NCBI RefSeq assembly: GCF_020405185.1
Contig: NZ_CP084463.1
Span: 1,364,001 to 1,428,000, forward strand
Reading direction: 5' to 3'
From: Halomicrobium salinisoli
Lineage (GTDB): Archaea; Halobacteriota; Halobacteria; Halobacteriales; Haloarculaceae
DNA: 64,000 bases
The notes under the pieces were generated by a model. The model ran no database searches. It saw nothing but the letters and a program-made list of their open reading frames with translations, and was not told where the DNA came from. The translations under genes and the position numbers were made by a program. Shown here piece by piece: positions 17,421 to 25,799 of the stretch. Within the stretch, counting starts at the first letter, position 1. Each line of letters opens with the position of its first letter.

Positions 17421-18230
17421 TCACCGCTCGCTCGGCGCCTCCTCGCCGTCGGCCGCGACGGCGTTGACGACGACGCCGCTCATCAGTATCAGCGAGGCGA
17501 GATAGAGGCTCGTGAGGATGATGATGACGCCGCTGAGGACGCCGTAGAGGGCGTACTGGGTCGCGTTCACGGCGTAGAACCTGATCCCGGTCAGCAGGGC
17601 CGTCCAGCCCACCGCCGCGACCACCGCGCCCGGGAGCGCCCCCCGAGGCGTGGTCACGACGTGCGAGGAGACGTAGTACAGCGGCAGGAAGGCGGCCGTC
17701 AGCGCCACGAGCAGCGCGAACGACCACCCGAACACCGCACCGGGGATCTCCGCCAGCGGGACGGCCAGCACGCCGGCGAGGGCGATGGAGGCGACGGGCA
17801 GCCCCATCAGGATCAGTATCTCCACGGCGTCGCGGAGCTGTTCGGTCAGCGGCGCCTCCTCCCAGCCCTCGACGCGCTCGACCACCGTCTGGAAGTCGAC
17901 GGCGACGTTGGCGCCGGCCCACGCGAGCGCGACCACGGCCAGCGCCGTCGCGCCGACCCGCCCGGACGCCGTCGTGAGCGAGTCGCGGACCAGTTCCTGG
18001 GCCGCCGGCGTCAGCAGCCGCGGCGTCACCGACTGGAGCTGCGCCGTCGCCGCCTCGCCGAGGAGCGCCACCGCCAGCACGAGCAGCGGCAGGAAGGAGA
18101 CGAACGCGTAGTAGGCGAACGCCGCCGCCGGATACCGCAGCTCGTGGTCGTTGACGCTGCGGACGACGGTCAGCGCGAACTCGACCGCGTCGCCGAGACG
18201 GCCGGACCGGGCGATGCGGCTCGGGAGCAT
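17421..18230 (-). CDS. YihY/BrkB family inner-membrane protein
   Basis: A 269-residue protein with about six transmembrane helices matching YihY/BrkB: YPAAAFAYYAFVSFLPLLVLA near the N-terminus (about 32-55), a central GAVFGWSFALLVALTAAFLPLYYVS and the C-terminal ALYGVLSGVIIILTSLYLASLILMSG. Once called a ribonuclease (RNase BN) in error; members are now regarded as membrane proteins of unknown transport role. 18231-18490 upstream shows no gene. Confidence 0.85.
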   Translation of the reverse strand: MLPSRIARSGRLGDAVEFALTVVRSVNDHELRYPAAAFAYYAFVSFLPLLVLAVALLGEAATAQLQSVTPRLLTPAAQELVRDSLTTASGRVGATALAVVALAWAGANVAVDFQTVVERVEGWEEAPLTEQLRDAVEILILMGLPVASIALAGVLAVPLAEIPGAVFGWSFALLVALTAAFLPLYYVSSHVVTTPRGALPGAVVAAVGWTALLTGIRFYAVNATQYALYGVLSGVIIILTSLYLASLILMSGVVVNAVAADGEEAPSER

Positions 18231-18490
18231 CTGATCGATTCAGTCAGCTCAGCACCGGAACGGTTCCGCGTTCGCGGGTCCCCTCCGCGGCGAACGCCGG
18301 CGTCCCGTCGCTGATTCGCGGGCGGCCCTCCGCACGGGCGACCGCCACTCGCGAGACGCCACTTCGTCGCCACCGGCGTTCTCCATACCGCGTGCATCGT
18401 CGCTCGGATTGTTAGCGGTAGTGACCAGTTCGGTCCACGTATTCCGGATTACCGTCAGAAAAGTGGCCACTGTCTGAGTACGGCAGTACG

Positions 18491-18497
18491 TTAATTA
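18491..18497 (+). promoter_or_regulatory. BoxA (TTAATTA) of the toxin-antitoxin-like pair
   Basis: AT-rich box 24-30 nt before the ATG at 18521. It is preceded by AGTACGGCAGTACG, a short repeat of GTAC that could be an operator for the winged-helix product. The 260 bp before it (18231-18490) hold no supported gene. Confidence 0.5.
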
Positions 18498-18520
18498 CAC
18501 CAGCACGCGAAATTCGTCAC

Positions 18521-18895
18521 ATGCCGGTGAGCATCGACGAGTTCGAGTCCGGGGATCTTCCCTCAGGACCGAGCGTCCCCGAACAGGTAGTCACGTACCT
18601 GTTCACCCATCGAGATCAGGCCTTCACACGATCGGAGATTGCCACGGCGATCGACGAGGATCCGAACACGGTCGGAACCGCCCTCTCGCGCCTGAAGGAG
18701 CGATCTCTCGTCCGTCACAGGGGAGAGTACTGGGCGATCACGGACGACGGGGACCGGGTCACCGATGCGTACGATCTCCATACGGCCAGTGAGCGACTCG
18801 ATCAGGACGACGGCGGCATCGAGGCCGGGGACTGGGACAGCACGGCACCGGACGATCCTCACCCCAGCGAGCGCGACGAAAGCGACCGCCAGTAA
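18521..18895 (+). CDS. Winged-helix (MarR-like) antitoxin/regulator
   Basis: A 124-residue protein with a winged helix at about 22-80: VPEQVVTYLFTHRDQAF, then SEIATAIDEDPNTVGTALSRL as helix-turn-helix and VRHRGEYWAITDD as wing. The C-terminal 40 residues are acidic and probably flexible, as in antitoxins that wrap their partner. Its stop is three bases from the PemK-like gene, forming a two-gene unit. The inferred role is DNA-binding autoregulation and neutralisation of the toxin; that is inference from order and length. Confidence 0.78.
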   Translation: MPVSIDEFESGDLPSGPSVPEQVVTYLFTHRDQAFTRSEIATAIDEDPNTVGTALSRLKERSLVRHRGEYWAITDDGDRVTDAYDLHTASERLDQDDGGIEAGDWDSTAPDDPHPSERDESDRQ

Positions 18896-18898
18896 ACG

Positions 18899-19228
18899 AT
18901 GAAACCGAACCGTGGTGACGTCGTTCGTAGCGCCGATCCGTTCAAGACGGGGCAGGACCGGCAACGGCCCTGGCTCGTCGTCAACAACGAGTCACATCCG
19001 TTCGGCGGTGAACAGCACGTCGCAGTCGCCGTTTCCACGAAGGAGTACGACGATTCACTGCCGCTTTCCGAGGCGGTTTGGGAGGCCGGCGGTGTGCCCA
19101 GAGAGTCCTTCGTCTCGCCGTGGGCAGTCCACTCACCCCGTAACGAGGACTTCGTCGCGTGGCAAGGTCGCGTTACTGATGAGTTCGTGGATCGAGTCGT
19201 CAACTCGCTGGTGACGTATCTCCGGTAG
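18899..19228 (+). CDS. PemK/MazF-family toxin-like protein
   Basis: A 109-residue protein with the PemK/MazF fold pattern: start KPNRGDVVRSADPFKTGQDR, then RPWLVVNNESHPFGGEQHVAVAVST and a late SPWAVHSPRNEDFVAWQGRVT. MazF/PemK toxins are sequence-specific endoribonucleases. The N-terminal G-D-V and R-P-W/L-V-V-N elements are typical; the catalytic Arg and Thr/Ser candidates (Arg24, Ser46/Thr47) need alignment. It immediately follows its putative antitoxin. Haloarchaeal members may be milder regulators, and activity is untested. Confidence 0.78.
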   Translation: MKPNRGDVVRSADPFKTGQDRQRPWLVVNNESHPFGGEQHVAVAVSTKEYDDSLPLSEAVWEAGGVPRESFVSPWAVHSPRNEDFVAWQGRVTDEFVDRVVNSLVTYLR

Positions 19229-19468
19229 GAACGAAATGTCGCCCGAAACACTAACGACCGGCGTCATCCGCGGCGGCGTGCCGTGTCGGCCGGGAAACCC
19301 TCGTGCCGGGCGGGTGGCAGAGCCACCACAGCAACTGCAACTATAGCGTGCCCGGGTTCGCCGCGCTGTCATCGTCCCGTGGACGGGCCTCGGGCGGGGA
19401 CTAGGGGCACGCAGTCGTCAGAAGGCGTCGCCGGCAGTAAGCCCTTGCGGTGGGCGAACGGCCCGACG

Positions 19469-20824
19469 TCAGCGGATCGAGTACTCCTCTTCCCGGATCT
19501 GGGCGAGGCCGTTCTTCCGGTAGCCGCGCTTGGTCCACTTGTACGAGCCGACCACTCTGAGCCCGTGGAGGCCGGCGGCGAGTCCCTGGCGCCACTGCGA
19601 TCCCTCGATCTCAAGCATCCGCCGCACGGTCGCGAAGGTCCGGTCCCAGTCGCCCGGGTCGAAGTCCTCCACCACGTCTGCCATCGCGACGTTCCGCAGG
19701 AGTTCGTCGCCGATCGCCGCCTTCCAGCGGGGGTTGTACTCGCCCAGCGCGTCCTCGGCGGCCAGCCGGCCGGCGAGCTTCCCGGTCCGGACGGCCACGT
19801 GGTCGCCGCCCTCGTGGAACGCAGAGGTCGTCCCCATCGCGCCGCCGACCACGGCGATGCCCGCCGCCGTCGGCGAGTCGATCGGCCGCGTCGAGGAGAT
19901 GGAGTACGTCTCCGTGCCGTCGGACTTCCCGCGGTCCTCGACCAGCGGGAAGTCCTCGAGGTCGTAGCCCGGGAACTCCTGCTCCAGCAGGCGCTCGACG
20001 TACTCCGCTCCGCGGGGGATCCGGTCGTCGTCCTCACGCAGCAGCGCCCACTCGCTGGCGTCGTAGTCGTCGACGTCGAGCCCGATGGGCATCGTGAGAC
20101 CGATCCGCGCCACGTTGTCGTCGTTCGGGAAGATCCACGGGTAGGCGGTGTGGCCCGGCATGACACCCCACCAGAACTTGATGTACTCGGGCTCGAACAG
20201 TTCCTCCGGCATCCGGCGGTGCTCCTGGTAGGCGATGTGGTTGACCTCCGTCGAGTCCATCCGGTCCGAAAAGGAGCCGGACAGGAACCGGTCGAGGACC
20301 GACCCCGTGATCGTCCGCTGGGGGCCGTCCGCCAGGATCAGGTAGTCGGCGACCACGTCCTCCTCGCCGGCGATTGCGACGGTGTGCTCGTGGCCGCCCG
20401 AGAGGTCCGACTCGACGCCGGTGACGCTCGCGCCGGCGCGGTACTCCGCGCCCGCCGCTTCGGCGCGCTCCCTGAGCCAGTCGTCGAACTTCGCCCGGTC
20501 GAAGGTGAGCCCGAAGTTCCCGTACGCGGCGTCGATGCCCGTCTCCGAGAGCGTCACCGACTCCTCGGGACCGAGGAACTCGGCCCCGTCGAGTTCGCTG
20601 AGGACGACCTCCTCCGGGAACTCGTCGGGATCGAACTCCATCAGGTCGATCCAGTAATCCAGCAGCCCGGCGGCGTCCGTCGAGTCGGGACCCAGCCCGT
20701 CCCGGTCGGATCGGGGGACCCCCTTCTCGAGGACGACCGCGTCGGCGCCGGCCGACGCAGCGGCTCGCGCCGCCGAGCTCCCGGCCGGACCGCCGCCCAC
20801 GATCGCGACGTCAACGCGCTCCAT
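19469..20824 (-). CDS. FAD-dependent geranylgeranyl reductase family oxidoreductase
   Basis: A 451-residue flavoprotein. The N-terminal Rossmann motif VAIVGGGPAGSSAARAA and EKG (about 6-38) binds FAD; FDRAKFDDWL (about 131), DYLILADGP (about 195) and the C-terminal GIAVVGGAMGTTSAFHEGG (about 345), the second FAD motif, follow. This is the layout of the archaeal geranylgeranyl reductase family that saturates the isoprenoid chains of membrane lipids, carotenoids or quinones; which substrate is used here is not evident. A TTTAA box lies 25-29 nt before the ATG at 20822-20824. Confidence 0.83.
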   Translation of the reverse strand: MERVDVAIVGGGPAGSSAARAAASAGADAVVLEKGVPRSDRDGLGPDSTDAAGLLDYWIDLMEFDPDEFPEEVVLSELDGAEFLGPEESVTLSETGIDAAYGNFGLTFDRAKFDDWLRERAEAAGAEYRAGASVTGVESDLSGGHEHTVAIAGEEDVVADYLILADGPQRTITGSVLDRFLSGSFSDRMDSTEVNHIAYQEHRRMPEELFEPEYIKFWWGVMPGHTAYPWIFPNDDNVARIGLTMPIGLDVDDYDASEWALLREDDDRIPRGAEYVERLLEQEFPGYDLEDFPLVEDRGKSDGTETYSISSTRPIDSPTAAGIAVVGGAMGTTSAFHEGGDHVAVRTGKLAGRLAAEDALGEYNPRWKAAIGDELLRNVAMADVVEDFDPGDWDRTFATVRRMLEIEGSQWRQGLAAGLHGLRVVGSYKWTKRGYRKNGLAQIREEEYSIR

Positions 20825-20848
20825 ACCCCTCCCCTATCGCCCTCCGGC

Positions 20849-20853
20849 TTAAA
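20849..20853 (-). promoter_or_regulatory. BoxA (TTTAA) of the reductase gene
   Basis: Minus-strand AATTTAAG, 25-29 nt before the ATG at 20824. Confidence 0.4.
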
Positions 20854-20965
20854 TTCCCCTTTCTGCGGGCCGACGGTGGTCGCCTCGGCCACGGCGACGC
20901 TCGGTCGCCTGCGACCGCGCGCTCACGCCATCAGCGTTTTCTCCGTGCCCGCGGATGCCACACGC

Positions 20966-21946
20966 ATGCCCGGGACGCACGGCGACGAGTCGACGGACGT
21001 CCTCGTCCTCCGCCAGAAGGTCCACGGCATCGACGTCGACGAGTACGCCGCGGCGCTCCGCGAGCGCCTCCCCGACGAGTCGATCACGGTCGCCCGGACG
21101 CCAGCGGAGGAGCGGGCGGCCATCCGCGACGCGTCGGTCGCCACCGGCGTCGTCTTCGACGAGGAACTCCTGGGGTACGCCGACGACCTGAACCTGTTCG
21201 CCGGCGTCTACGCCGGGTACGATCACCTCCCCATGGAGGCCTTCGCCGAGCGCGACGTCGCCGTCACCACCGCCTCCGGCGTCCACGGGCCGAACGTCGC
21301 AGAGCACGTCGTCGGCGCCTTCCTCGCCTTCGCCCGCCGCTTCTTCGAGGCGCGCCGCCGGCAGGAGAAGCGCGAGTGGCGCCACCTGCGGTCGCACGAA
21401 CTCGCCGGCTCGACCGTCGCCGTCGTCGGCCTCGGCGCCATCGGTCAGTCCATCGTCGAACGGCTCGACGGCTTCGACGTCGACACCGTCGGCGTCCGCT
21501 ACACGCCGGCGAAGGGCGGCCCGACCGACGAGGTCTACGGCTTCGACGAGATCCACGAAGCTCTCAGCGACGCCGAGTACGTCGCCCTCGCCTGCCCGCT
21601 CACCGACGAGACCGAGGGCCTCGTCGACGCGCAGGTCCTCCGGACGATGCGTCCCGACGCCGTCCTCGTCAACGTCGCCCGCGGCCCCGTCGTCGACACC
21701 GACGCCCTCGTCGACGCCGTCCGGAGCAACCACCTCCGCGGCGCGCAGCTCGACGTGACCGACCCCGAACCCCTGCCGGAGGACCACCCGCTGTGGAACC
21801 TCGAGAACGTCTTCGTCACGCCACACTGCTCCGGCCACACGCCCGAGTACTACCAGCGGACGGCCGACATCGTCGCCGAGAACGTCCGCAGAGCCAGGGA
21901 GACCGGCGAGTGGGACGACCTCCGGAATCAGGTCGACCCGGCCTGA
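20966..21946 (+). CDS. D-2-hydroxyacid dehydrogenase
   Basis: A 326-residue NAD(P)-dependent dehydrogenase that would interconvert 2-oxo acids and D-2-hydroxy acids. The nucleotide-binding motif VVGLGAIGQS (about 151-160) is followed by CPLTDETEGLVDAQVL, VNVARGPVVDTDALVDAV (catalytic Arg), DVTDPEPLPEDHPLWN (catalytic Glu) and VTPHCSGHT (catalytic His). Arg rather than Asp follows the second strand (VGVRYTPAKGG), hinting at NADP preference. Haloarchaeal homologs include characterised D-2-hydroxyacid dehydrogenases. The start ATG at 20966 was chosen as the first Met before the conserved domain. Confidence 0.9.
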   Translation: MPGTHGDESTDVLVLRQKVHGIDVDEYAAALRERLPDESITVARTPAEERAAIRDASVATGVVFDEELLGYADDLNLFAGVYAGYDHLPMEAFAERDVAVTTASGVHGPNVAEHVVGAFLAFARRFFEARRRQEKREWRHLRSHELAGSTVAVVGLGAIGQSIVERLDGFDVDTVGVRYTPAKGGPTDEVYGFDEIHEALSDAEYVALACPLTDETEGLVDAQVLRTMRPDAVLVNVARGPVVDTDALVDAVRSNHLRGAQLDVTDPEPLPEDHPLWNLENVFVTPHCSGHTPEYYQRTADIVAENVRRARETGEWDDLRNQVDPA

Positions 21947-21958
21947 CGGGAACCGTCC

Positions 21959-22342
21959 TCAGGCCTGCGACTCGCGATATCCGGCCACGCCCTCTCCCAC
22001 GAAGTACGCCACGATCGCCGCCCCCATCGCCCAGAACGCGACGGTCCTGACTGCCAGCGGTCCGACGGCTGTCTCGCCGGCCAGCGCTGCGACGAGTCCC
22101 AGACCGATCATCGCCGCGAGGAACCCCAGGAAGCGCCACCGGGCGACGAGCGCTACTTCGCCGCCCTCGCCCCGCAGGGCGAGATAGAGGTGCGCGCCGC
22201 CGAACAGCAGCCCGTAGGAGAGCGCACCGGCGACCAGCAGCAGCCACTGCGGTGCGGTGTCCACGAACTGCACCGCGATACTACCCAGCGCTACGACAGC
22301 GACGGCGATGCCGACGTGTATCTTCGTCTCCCGGGAAACCAT
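21959..22342 (-). CDS. Four-helix membrane protein, hypothetical
   Basis: A 127-residue protein with four predicted transmembrane helices (about 7-24, 30-50, 68-88, 95-115) and short polar loops. The first residues, MVSRETKIHVGIAVAVVALGSI, suggest a signal-anchor. No motif is recognised. It lies between the dehydrogenase and asd, on the same strand as asd with 41 bp between them, so it may be co-transcribed downstream of asd. Confidence 0.68.
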   Translation of the reverse strand: MVSRETKIHVGIAVAVVALGSIAVQFVDTAPQWLLLVAGALSYGLLFGGAHLYLALRGEGGEVALVARWRFLGFLAAMIGLGLVAALAGETAVGPLAVRTVAFWAMGAAIVAYFVGEGVAGYRESQA

Positions 22343-22383
22343 TGCCACCGCCAACAGAGCGCCGAAAGAAAAACCCGCCGGTC

Positions 22384-23421
22384 CTACAGGTAGCCCTGGT
22401 CCAGCAGCAGCTCGCCGTTCAGCACCGACGCCCCCGCGGCGCCGCGCATCGTGTTGTGCGCGAGGCAGTTGAACTGGATGCCGTCGGTCGTCTCCTGCAC
22501 GCCGCCCGTCGCGACGCCCATGCCGTCCTCGATGTTGCGGTCGAGACGCGGCTGGGGCCGGTCGGGCTCGTCGAAGACCTTGATCAACTGCTCCGGCGAG
22601 GACGGCAGGTCGACGCCCGTCATCGAGCGCAGCGCCTCCTCCGCCGCCTCGACGGTGACGTCGTCCTCGGTGTCGGTCCAGACGTTCTCGAGGTGGCCGT
22701 CCAGCGTCGGGATTCGGTTGCACGACGCCGCGACGTCCATCTCGTGGTGGTGGACCTCCGCGCCGTCGAACGAGCCCAGCAGCTTCCGGGACTCCGTCTC
22801 CATCTTCTTCTCCTCGCCGCCGATGTGCGGGATGGCGTTGTCGATGATCTCCATCGACGTGACGCCGGAGTAGCCCGCGCCCGACACCGCCTGCAGCGTC
22901 GAGACGGTGACGTCGGTCAGCGTGAACTCTTCGTCCAGCGCCTTCAGCGGCGGCACCATCGTGATCGTCGAGCAGTTCGGGTTCTTCACCATGGCGCCGT
23001 CCCACCCGCGCTCGTCGCGCTGGACCTCCAGCAGGTCCAGGTGGTCCGGGTTGACCTCGGGGATCGTCAGCGGGATGTCGTCGTCAAGCCGACCGTTCGA
23101 GGAGTTCGACGACACGACGTAGCCCGCCTCGCAGAACCCGGGCTCGACGCGCTCACCGACGCTCGACGGCAGCGAAGAGAAGATCAGATCAACGTCGTTC
23201 GGCACCTCGTCCGGGTCGGTCGCCGCGACCTCCATCTCCGCGACGTCCTCCGGGATCGGCGCGTCGACGCGCCACTTCGCCGCCTCGCGGTAGCTCTTCC
23301 CCGCACTCGACTCGCTCGCCGTCAGCGCCGCCAGTTCGAAGTCCGGATGGGGATCGAGCAACTGGATGAGCCGCTGCCCGACCGCACCGGTCGCCCCCAG
23401 AACACCAACTCGTACAGTCAT
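22384..23421 (-). CDS. asd: Aspartate-semialdehyde dehydrogenase
   Basis: Asd reduces aspartyl phosphate to aspartate semialdehyde with NADPH, the branch point to lysine, threonine and methionine. The 345 residues carry the NADPH loop VLGATGAVGQRLI at the start, SNSSNGRLDDDIPL (about 107), the nucleophile in NPNCSTITM (Cys about 149), VSGAGYSGV, and the later ETESRKLLG and HHHEMDVAASCNRIP segment with the catalytic His. The sequence is of the archaeal/fungal asd type. It borders the AT-rich island on its upstream side. Confidence 0.95.
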   Translation of the reverse strand: MTVRVGVLGATGAVGQRLIQLLDPHPDFELAALTASESSAGKSYREAAKWRVDAPIPEDVAEMEVAATDPDEVPNDVDLIFSSLPSSVGERVEPGFCEAGYVVSSNSSNGRLDDDIPLTIPEVNPDHLDLLEVQRDERGWDGAMVKNPNCSTITMVPPLKALDEEFTLTDVTVSTLQAVSGAGYSGVTSMEIIDNAIPHIGGEEKKMETESRKLLGSFDGAEVHHHEMDVAASCNRIPTLDGHLENVWTDTEDDVTVEAAEEALRSMTGVDLPSSPEQLIKVFDEPDRPQPRLDRNIEDGMGVATGGVQETTDGIQFNCLAHNTMRGAAGASVLNGELLLDQGYL

Positions 23422-23499
23422 CGTCCGAACGACGGTGAGGAGAACTCAAAACAGTTTGGATAGCGTTCGTTCGACCGCTGTTTACTGATCCCCACAACC

Positions 23500-24655
23500 A
23501 CTCATGAAATTAGCTGCCTGCGTATTCAGGATGAGCCGGTCCGATTTCCGTGGTGTTGTAAAATTTCAATGTATATATAACTTCATCGCTAAAATTTGGG
23601 TTGTTCCATCCATTACCAACCTTCCACTTATATGCCCATTCGTACTTGAGGTACCCTGTTTGGTATTCACCACCCGTAGTAGATACCGCCTTTACGTTCA
23701 CGTGTTTCGGAACCCATGTGTGATCAAAACTTGAATAGTTGCTATTATTTACATATATATGAACTAACGATGAATAAGATACTATAACTTCTAATGTTTG
23801 ATTGTTGGCTTTACTTTGATTTTCGCTGATCTCGTATATTATATTCATTGACTCATTTTCCGGATCAGTTGTGGCTTTTATAACATTTGATTTGTCGATG
23901 AGATCTGTGTAATTGCTGGAAAAGTATTCATATTTTTTCTTTTGAGACCAGCTCGTTGGACCTGACAAGGTATCTTTTGAATCCGAACTCTCAGTAGTTG
24001 TCTCTTCGTTATCTGTTCTAGTGAAATTTGACAACTCAGTCTTTGTAGGCGTGTTAGATTCCCCTACTTTTGTCTTAGAAGTCTGACTTTCAGCTGAATC
24101 CGTATAATTTGTAGTTGTTTGTGTTTCACTACTGGATTCCCCCCGATCTATTGGACCAGTGCATCCGCTTAGTACTAATGCTGAAACTATTACTATAGTT
24201 AATGCAGCTCTATAGTGATTGATTTGGGTCATAATCCTATATACCCCGATATTCGTTGTAGTTTTGTACTACTCTGTTTCTATTATTTCCTCTATTATAC
24301 TCTGATGTTCTATTACTCATTCCACCGTTTGAACTTCTATTTTCTCTGTTATCTTGAGACTCATCATTAGTGACATCAGCATTGTCTCCTGAGTTTTCAG
24401 AAGGACTTGATACCGATTCCCCATCTGAATCTGATTCCTTAACTATATTGTCCATATCTTTTTCTAATTTGTCTACATTCAGGGTATCATCGCCGGCTGA
24501 ATAGCTTGGTAATGATCGAAGTCTTTCTTCGCCAATATTTATTTCAGATCCGTTAAGATTCATTTGTAGCCCATCTCGACCGTTATTCAGGATCACTATA
24601 TCGCCAATCACCGCATCTGACCGCATGCCGTCTTGACCGGAATTGTGACACTCCT
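23500..24655. other. AT-rich island between asd and tyrS
   Basis: This stretch is visibly AT-rich (runs such as aaaatttcaatgtatatataac) in a window otherwise near haloarchaeal GC. It covers one whole gene (23510-24232) and the 3' third of the next (24237-25607), with the composition change occurring inside that gene near 24640-24660. Base composition this different suggests acquired DNA or a relaxed region. No integrase or tRNA gene is beside it. Confidence 0.85.
23510..24232 (-). CDS. AT-rich secreted lipoprotein, hypothetical
   Basis: A 240-residue probable lipoprotein. After a short charged start (MTQINHYR) a hydrophobic helix ends in the lipobox LSGC (Cys about residue 24), followed by a Ser/Thr/Glu-rich, likely glycosylated linker (about 27-90) and a C-terminal domain (about 95-240) rich in Asn, Tyr and Ser. 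Several N-glycosylation sequons (NYT, NFT, NNS, NTT) are present. The codon use is AT-rich, unlike neighbours. It starts four bases after the stop of the PKD-like gene and is probably co-transcribed with it. Function not recognised. Confidence 0.72.
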   Translation of the reverse strand: MTQINHYRAALTIVIVSALVLSGCTGPIDRGESSSETQTTTNYTDSAESQTSKTKVGESNTPTKTELSNFTRTDNEETTTESSDSKDTLSGPTSWSQKKKYEYFSSNYTDLIDKSNVIKATTDPENESMNIIYEISENQSKANNQTLEVIVSYSSLVHIYVNNSNYSSFDHTWVPKHVNVKAVSTTGGEYQTGYLKYEWAYKWKVGNGWNNPNFSDEVIYTLKFYNTTEIGPAHPEYAGS

Positions 24656-25607
24656 GCCCATCCAAACCGAAGTTCACATACGCACCCTCACAGTGCCCGC
24701 CGGATCCGCCTCCACCGTCACCGTCGACGATGACCTCGACCGTAACGGTAGCCGTCTTCCCGTACTCGTCGACTGCTTCGGCCTGGAGGTACTGCGGTCC
24801 GGAATTCGCGAACGTGAGGTTCCCGGCCACCGACGAATTGGACGACGAGAACACCTCGTCGTCGTCGCGAGTCAGCCGTACTTCCTCGATGGGATAGTCG
24901 CCGGGCGTCGCGTTGACGGCGTATCGTTCGACGACGCCGACAGACGTCTCGTTTGGCCCGTCCAGTGTGACCGTCGGCTCGTCCGGTTCGGACACGCTGA
25001 CGTTGAGCGTGTCGTTACCGACCTTTCCGAACGTGTTCTGCGCGGCCGCGCGCAGTTGGATCGTTCCGGTCTCGTTGAACTGCTCGTCGTGCCGGACTGA
25101 CGCCGTCAGGACGTCGAGATCGCGGGACGACACCGCTTCCCCGTCGCGATAGACCGTGACGTTCCGGAGCCCGCCGTCCCGTGCGTCCATCGACACGTCG
25201 TAGCTTTCCGTCGCCCCGGCGACGACGTTCGACGGTCCGGTGATATCCACCGCAGGTGCCCGTGCGGCTCTCACAGTGAGGAGCATCACGTCCGACCGAC
25301 TGGCGCCGTTCTCGTCGGTGACGGTCACCGTCACCTCGTACTCGCCCGGTTCGGGCGGCGTGAACTCCGTCGCCTCGCACGAGGAGCAAGCGGGAGCGAC
25401 AGTTCGGTTGTCCGGCGTGGTGATCTCCCAGGTGTAGCTCATGCTGTCTCCGTCCGGATCGCGCGAGCCACCGGCGTCGAGATAGACGGTGTTCCCTTCG
25501 ATGACGGTCTGGTCGAGTCCGGCGGCGGCCACCGGCGGTTCGTTGGCCGCGGCGACACCGCTGGTGACCGCGAGCAGGGCGAGCGCCGCGACCGCGTACC
25601 GTTCCAT
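24237..25607 (-). CDS. Secreted PKD-like/Ig-like surface protein with AT-rich 3' part
   Basis: A 456-residue exported protein starting at MERYAVAALALLAVTSGVAAA (signal peptide), preferred over an in-frame Met nine codons upstream. Residues about 22-110 form a PKD-type domain (PVAAAGLDQTVIEGNTVYLD, SRDPDGDSMSYTW, GEYEVTVTVTDENG). Two more Ig-like segments follow (about 115-205 and 210-295). After a Gly linker (DGDGGGGSGG) comes a 150-residue tail rich in Asn, Asp and Ser (NNGRDGLQMNLNGSEINIGEE, SPSENSGDNADVTNDES). The tail is encoded by AT-rich DNA, while the beginning is GC-rich, so the gene looks chimeric. It probably acts at the cell surface. Confidence 0.75.
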   Translation of the reverse strand: MERYAVAALALLAVTSGVAAANEPPVAAAGLDQTVIEGNTVYLDAGGSRDPDGDSMSYTWEITTPDNRTVAPACSSCEATEFTPPEPGEYEVTVTVTDENGASRSDVMLLTVRAARAPAVDITGPSNVVAGATESYDVSMDARDGGLRNVTVYRDGEAVSSRDLDVLTASVRHDEQFNETGTIQLRAAAQNTFGKVGNDTLNVSVSEPDEPTVTLDGPNETSVGVVERYAVNATPGDYPIEEVRLTRDDDEVFSSSNSSVAGNLTFANSGPQYLQAEAVDEYGKTATVTVEVIVDGDGGGGSGGHCEGAYVNFGLDGQECHNSGQDGMRSDAVIGDIVILNNGRDGLQMNLNGSEINIGEERLRSLPSYSAGDDTLNVDKLEKDMDNIVKESDSDGESVSSPSENSGDNADVTNDESQDNRENRSSNGGMSNRTSEYNRGNNRNRVVQNYNEYRGI

Positions 25608-25769
25608 CCAGCAAAGGTGGCCGCCCGTTGCCATTTAAAATTTACCAGATAGGAATCGAATATTGGTCGCGGGCTGTTCTCAATACACACCCGTCCAGGC
25701 GGCGGAGCGGAGCAGGTGCGACACCGGGAACCGATCGGGAGCACTTCCACCGCTCCGGGGAAAGGAACG

Positions 25770-25775
25770 TTTTAA
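25770..25775 (+). promoter_or_regulatory. BoxA (TTTTAA) of tyrS
   Basis: Located 25-30 nt before the ATG at 25800; supports that start. Confidence 0.5.
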
Positions 25776-25799
25776 TCGGCGGCGGCGGGAACCGGGAGT

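Noticed and set aside
18249..18470. Minus-strand 73-codon frame before the toxin-antitoxin pair
   Set aside because: No domain, no promoter or ribosome site, Arg/Gly-rich shadow composition.
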